This document shows, piece by piece, positions 61,314 through 64,000 of a stretch of 64,000 nt of DNA (the stretch's first letter is position 1; every line of letters begins with the position of its first letter). The notes under the pieces were generated by a model. That model saw only the letters and a list, made by a program, of their open reading frames with translations, made no database searches and was not told the DNA's origin. The position numbers and the translations under genes were made by a program. The stretch is taken from positions 992,001-1,056,000 of the forward strand of contig NZ_LT629786.1 in NCBI RefSeq assembly GCF_900105675.1. The letters run 5' to 3'. The stretch is from Pseudomonas synxantha (GTDB lineage Bacteria; Pseudomonadota; Gammaproteobacteria; Pseudomonadales; Pseudomonadaceae).

Positions 61314-62324
61314 TTACAATGGGCTGCCACCGATCTGCGTCACCCCGAAGAAAGCCGCCGACTCGCCCACCCCCAGGCAAAACATCTTCCGATACTCCGA
61401 AGGCGACGTCCCCAGCTGCGCTGCAAAATGCTGCCTCAACGACAGCGCGGTGCCAAACCCCACTTCGCCTGCAATGCATTCAACCGGCAGTTCCGTGGTT
61501 TCCAGCAGCGCCTGCGCCCTGGCTACGCGCTCAGCGTTCAGCCATTTGAACACGGTGGTGCCGGTGGCTTCCTTGAAACGGCGGGTAAAGGTGCGCCGGC
61601 TCATCTTTGCCCGGTCGGCCAGCACATCGAGCGACAGGTCGCTGGCCAGATGGACGCGCGCCCATGCCAGCACCTCCGACAGGTGTGTCTCGCTTAAGAG
61701 TTGCGGCACGGAGTGTTCAACGTATTGCGCCTGGCCACCCTGGCGGTGGGGCGGGGTCACCAGCATTTTTGCGGTGCGGTTCGCCACATCGGCGCCGAGC
61801 CGCTGGCGTATCAAGTGCAGGCAGCAATCGATGGCCGCGACGGTGCCGGCGGAGGTGATGATGTTATCGGCACACACATAAAGCGCCTCTGGCCTGAATC
61901 GCGCACTGGGAAAGCGTCGCGCAAACTCGTCGCGGGCGGCCCAGTGGGTGGTGGCTTCCTTTTCGTCCAGCAGGCCAGCATCGCCCAGCACGAATGCGCC
62001 CAGGCACAAGCCGACGATCAGCTTGCCCTGTGCGTCGGCCAGTTGCAGCGCTTGGACGAGCGTGGGAGAGGCCACGATCGATTGATCGCCCCAGGCGGGG
62101 ATGATGATGACGTCGGCGGTGTGCATCAGTTCCAGGCCCAGGCTTACCGACAAACCCAGGCCCTGGTCACTGCTGATCGTGCCAGGCACTTCTGCGCAGT
62201 AGCTGATCTGGTAATGAGGCTCGTGGGTTGTGGATTGGGCGGTTCCCAGCACCATCCCCGGCACGGAAAGATGGAAGAGGCTTACGCCATCAAAGGCGAG
62301 AACGGCTACGCGGATGGGAGGCAT
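61314..62324 (-). CDS. GlxA-type AraC regulator (DJ-1/PfpI sensor)
   Basis: 336 residues. The DJ-1/PfpI domain has the elbow LIVGLCLGAFVLGDAGLLDE and ATTHWAARDEF. The C-terminal AraC HTH pair is LDVLADRAKMSRRTFTRRFK and PVECIAGEVGFGTALSLRQH. It is divergent from the metallo-beta-lactamase-fold gene, which may be its target. Confidence 0.9.
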   Translation of the reverse strand: MPPIRVAVLAFDGVSLFHLSVPGMVLGTAQSTTHEPHYQISYCAEVPGTISSDQGLGLSVSLGLELMHTADVIIIPAWGDQSIVASPTLVQALQLADAQGKLIVGLCLGAFVLGDAGLLDEKEATTHWAARDEFARRFPSARFRPEALYVCADNIITSAGTVAAIDCCLHLIRQRLGADVANRTAKMLVTPPHRQGGQAQYVEHSVPQLLSETHLSEVLAWARVHLASDLSLDVLADRAKMSRRTFTRRFKEATGTTVFKWLNAERVARAQALLETTELPVECIAGEVGFGTALSLRQHFAAQLGTSPSEYRKMFCLGVGESAAFFGVTQIGGSPL

Positions 62325-62446
62325 GAGGCCACCTTGGGGGCGGGATCGAATGGCCCGATTATATCGCTATCTGTCATTCAGGCCACTGTTGGCCGTTACG
62401 GGGTTCGGCAAGAATAAACGCCTCGATACATAACAGGACTCAACTC

Positions 62447-63328
62447 ATGAAACTTACCACGCTCCCTCTGGTTTTCAGCATCGCTTGCGGCGCAGCTGCC
62501 ACGCCTGCATTGGCAGGCTCGACCGCCCCTGATGCAGCCAACAAATTAGACCTTCAGCAAGTACGTAACGCGACGGTGAAAATCACCTATGGTGGTATCA
62601 CCTTTCTGATTGACCCGATGCTGGCCAAAAAGGGCACTTACCCAGGTTTCGAAAATACCTACCGTAGCGAGCTGCGCAATCCGCTGGTGGACTTGACCGA
62701 GTCGCCGGCACAGGTCATCGCCGGTGTCGACGCTGTGATCGTCACCCACACGCACCTTGACCACTGGGACGACGCAGCACAAAAAGCGCTGCCCAAAGAC
62801 ATCCCGTTGTTTGCCCAGCATGAAGAAGACGCGCAGTTGATCCGTTCCCAAGGTTTCAAGAATGTGCGTGTGTTGACCGACGAAGCGGAATTTGGCGGCG
62901 TCAAAATCACCAAGACCGGCGGCCAGCATGGCACCGATGAGATGTATGCCGTGCCGGCGCTGGCAAAGCCATTAGGCGAAGCCATGGGCGTGGTTTTTCA
63001 AGCACCCGGTTACAAAACCCTATACCTGGCGGGTGACACGGTGTGGCGTAAAGAGGTCGACCAGACCATCGAGAAGTTCCACCCCGAGGTGATCGTGCTC
63101 AATGCCGGGAAGGCCATGATGGCGGGGTATGAGGGCTCGATCATCATGGGTGAGGAAGACGTGCTGCGCGCTGCACAGGTGGCGAAAAACGCGAAGATTG
63201 TGGCTGTGCATATGGATGCCATCAATCACATGTCCTTAACCCGCGAGGCGTTGCGTAGCTACGTCAAGCAGCACGGCATCGAGGGGCGTGTGGATATTCC
63301 TGAGGATGGCACTTCATTGGCTTTCTGA
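62447..63328 (+). CDS. Exported MBL-fold metallo-hydrolase
   Basis: 293 residues with a signal peptide (PLVFSIACGAAATPALAGST). The metal motif is VTHTHLDHWDD (HxHxDH), with further ligands in GGQHGTDEM and YLAGDTVW. It resembles UlaG/YcbK-type hydrolases rather than true beta-lactamases. It is divergent from the GlxA-type regulator, suggesting regulated expression. Confidence 0.88.
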   Translation: MKLTTLPLVFSIACGAAATPALAGSTAPDAANKLDLQQVRNATVKITYGGITFLIDPMLAKKGTYPGFENTYRSELRNPLVDLTESPAQVIAGVDAVIVTHTHLDHWDDAAQKALPKDIPLFAQHEEDAQLIRSQGFKNVRVLTDEAEFGGVKITKTGGQHGTDEMYAVPALAKPLGEAMGVVFQAPGYKTLYLAGDTVWRKEVDQTIEKFHPEVIVLNAGKAMMAGYEGSIIMGEEDVLRAAQVAKNAKIVAVHMDAINHMSLTREALRSYVKQHGIEGRVDIPEDGTSLAF

Positions 63329-63347
63329 GGCCAGGCGCAGGGCAAAA

Positions 63348-63436
63348 TGTGGGAGGGGGCTTGCTCCCGATTGCGGCAGGTCAGCCAACCTCTTAGTGGC
63401 AGATACACCGCTATCGGGAGCAAGCCCCCTCCCACA
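63348..63436. repeat. REP pair (REPIN-like)
   Basis: TGTGGGAGGGGGCTTGCTCC and its inverted copy ending CCCCTCCCACA, separated by about 45 bases. It is the most perfect of the three copies and sits just after the metallo-hydrolase stop. Confidence 0.88.
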
Positions 63437-63623
63437 TTGATAGGCGTTGATTGGCCCTCCCTTTTCGGCTGGCGCTGCCCTCGGCTCAATGCCTGATCAA
63501 CTGCTCTGGATGCAAGGTACACAAGTGCTAATAGTATTGCTCGGCTGCCTGCGCGGCGGCTGGACTAGGATTTTTTCTTGCGGTGCTCACCGACATTAAA
63601 AATTCACTGGCATCTACAAGGAG

Positions 63624-63639
63624 TAGCCAGTAGGCTACA
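63624..63639. promoter_or_regulatory. Small palindrome upstream of the toxin gene
   Basis: GTAGCC-AGTA-GGCTAC, 10 bases before the toxin start, is a possible operator for autoregulation by the toxin-antitoxin complex. Confidence 0.4.
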
Positions 63640-63648
63640 AGTGACTCT

Positions 63649-63951
63649 GTGATCAATACGATTGGCAGGACGCCCGAGTTCGATACATGGCTCGACGGTA
63701 TGAGGGATGTATGGGGAAAAACGGCTGTGCTGATCCGCCTGGATCGAGCCGAAGAAAACAATTTTGGCGATTGCCAGCCTGTAGGCGATGGCATGAGTGA
63801 AATGCGTGTGTTTGTCGGGCCCGGCTACAGGATTTACTTTGTGCGCACAGGCATCACCGCTTACCTGATGCTGTGGGGGAGCGATAAAACCGACCAGAAA
63901 CGAGGAATCAAGCGGGCAAAAGAGATTCTCGATGCCCTGAGAGGTCAATGA
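63649..63951 (+). CDS. HigB/RelE-like addiction-module toxin
   Basis: 100 residues of the putative addiction module killer type: FDTWLDGMRDVWGKTAVLIR, LDRAEENNFGDCQPVGDGMS, then EMRVFVGPGYRIYF and LMLWGSDKTDQKRGIKRAKE. It is probably a ribosome-dependent mRNA endonuclease. The GTG start lacks a strong ribosome site. The antitoxin follows after one base, the reversed order of higBA. Confidence 0.85.
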   Translation: MINTIGRTPEFDTWLDGMRDVWGKTAVLIRLDRAEENNFGDCQPVGDGMSEMRVFVGPGYRIYFVRTGITAYLMLWGSDKTDQKRGIKRAKEILDALRGQ

Positions 63952-63952
63952 C

Positions 63953-64000
63953 ATGAGTAAGTCGACATTCAAACCAGAGGACATGCCGATCCTCGAGCTG
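63953..64000 (+). CDS. Antitoxin of the addiction module (3' end off window)
   Basis: Sixteen codons visible: MSKSTFKPEDMPILEL. Position and opening suit a HigA-like helix-turn-helix antidote, but the DNA-binding part lies beyond the edge. Confidence 0.65.
   Translation, partial: MSKSTFKPEDMPILEL

Overview
The window reads as a chromosomal stretch of a Pseudomonas of the fluorescens group. The evidence is the GC-rich coding pattern, three REP-type palindromes built on the arm TGTGGGAGGGGGCTTGC, and a gene order matching the pseudomonad fumC / DUF2059 / bolA / trhO / ABC transporter / rbdA block (synteny recalled, not searched). A Pseudomonas-type DUF6124 gene and an insecticidal Tc toxin locus fit the same origin.

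Layout. 1-7.9 kb is core: mnmC (cut by the window edge), polyphosphate:AMP phosphotransferase, a thiolase, an EamA exporter, fumC, a DUF2059 protein and bolA. 8.0-22.6 kb is a complete Tc toxin locus. TcA is split into two genes, tcA-C and tcB overlap by ATGA on the minus strand, and a TccC-type RHS toxin gene runs towards them from the plus strand. 22.9-30.6 kb returns to core: trhO, a DsbA-like protein, an ABC exporter, an RbdA-type GGDEF-EAL protein, a TenA/PqqC-like protein and a second diguanylate cyclase. An IS5-family element with inverted repeats and a TTAT target duplication lies at 30,822-32,011, followed by lldD and a divergent LysR gene that share a palindromic operator.

34.4-43.9 kb is the most unusual part. 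A tRNA-Asn gene and its terminator are followed 9.3 kb later by a second copy of the tRNA 3' end plus terminator. This marks a genomic island that has no visible integrase. Inside are a probable group II intron fragment and three small double-glycine-leader precursor peptides with acidic, cysteine-free cores; one has a frameshifted leader. Also present are a nucleotidyltransferase-fold protein, a Fic protein, small secreted proteins, a periplasmic aspartic protease with two DTG motifs, a Sel1-like protein, the broken end of a peptide-exporting ABC transporter, an intact TolC-family protein and a degraded second tolC. It looks like a decaying, possibly undescribed peptide production and export locus. 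A ParA remnant just outside the second att copy suggests an older mobile element at the same tRNA.

44-64 kb is mostly ordinary accessory and regulatory DNA: small envelope proteins beside a two-component system, TetR/MFS and TetR/hotdog pairs with visible operators, YeeE/YedE, GNAT, isochorismatase and GlxA-like genes, a stand-alone panB facing a MocR regulator, a secreted hydrolase, and two unrecognised genes at 57.8-59.7 kb. A DUF6124 gene there has a highly structured upstream region. The window ends with a hexapeptide-repeat protein, another GlxA regulator, a periplasmic metallo-beta-lactamase-fold protein and a HigBA-like toxin-antitoxin pair cut by the edge.
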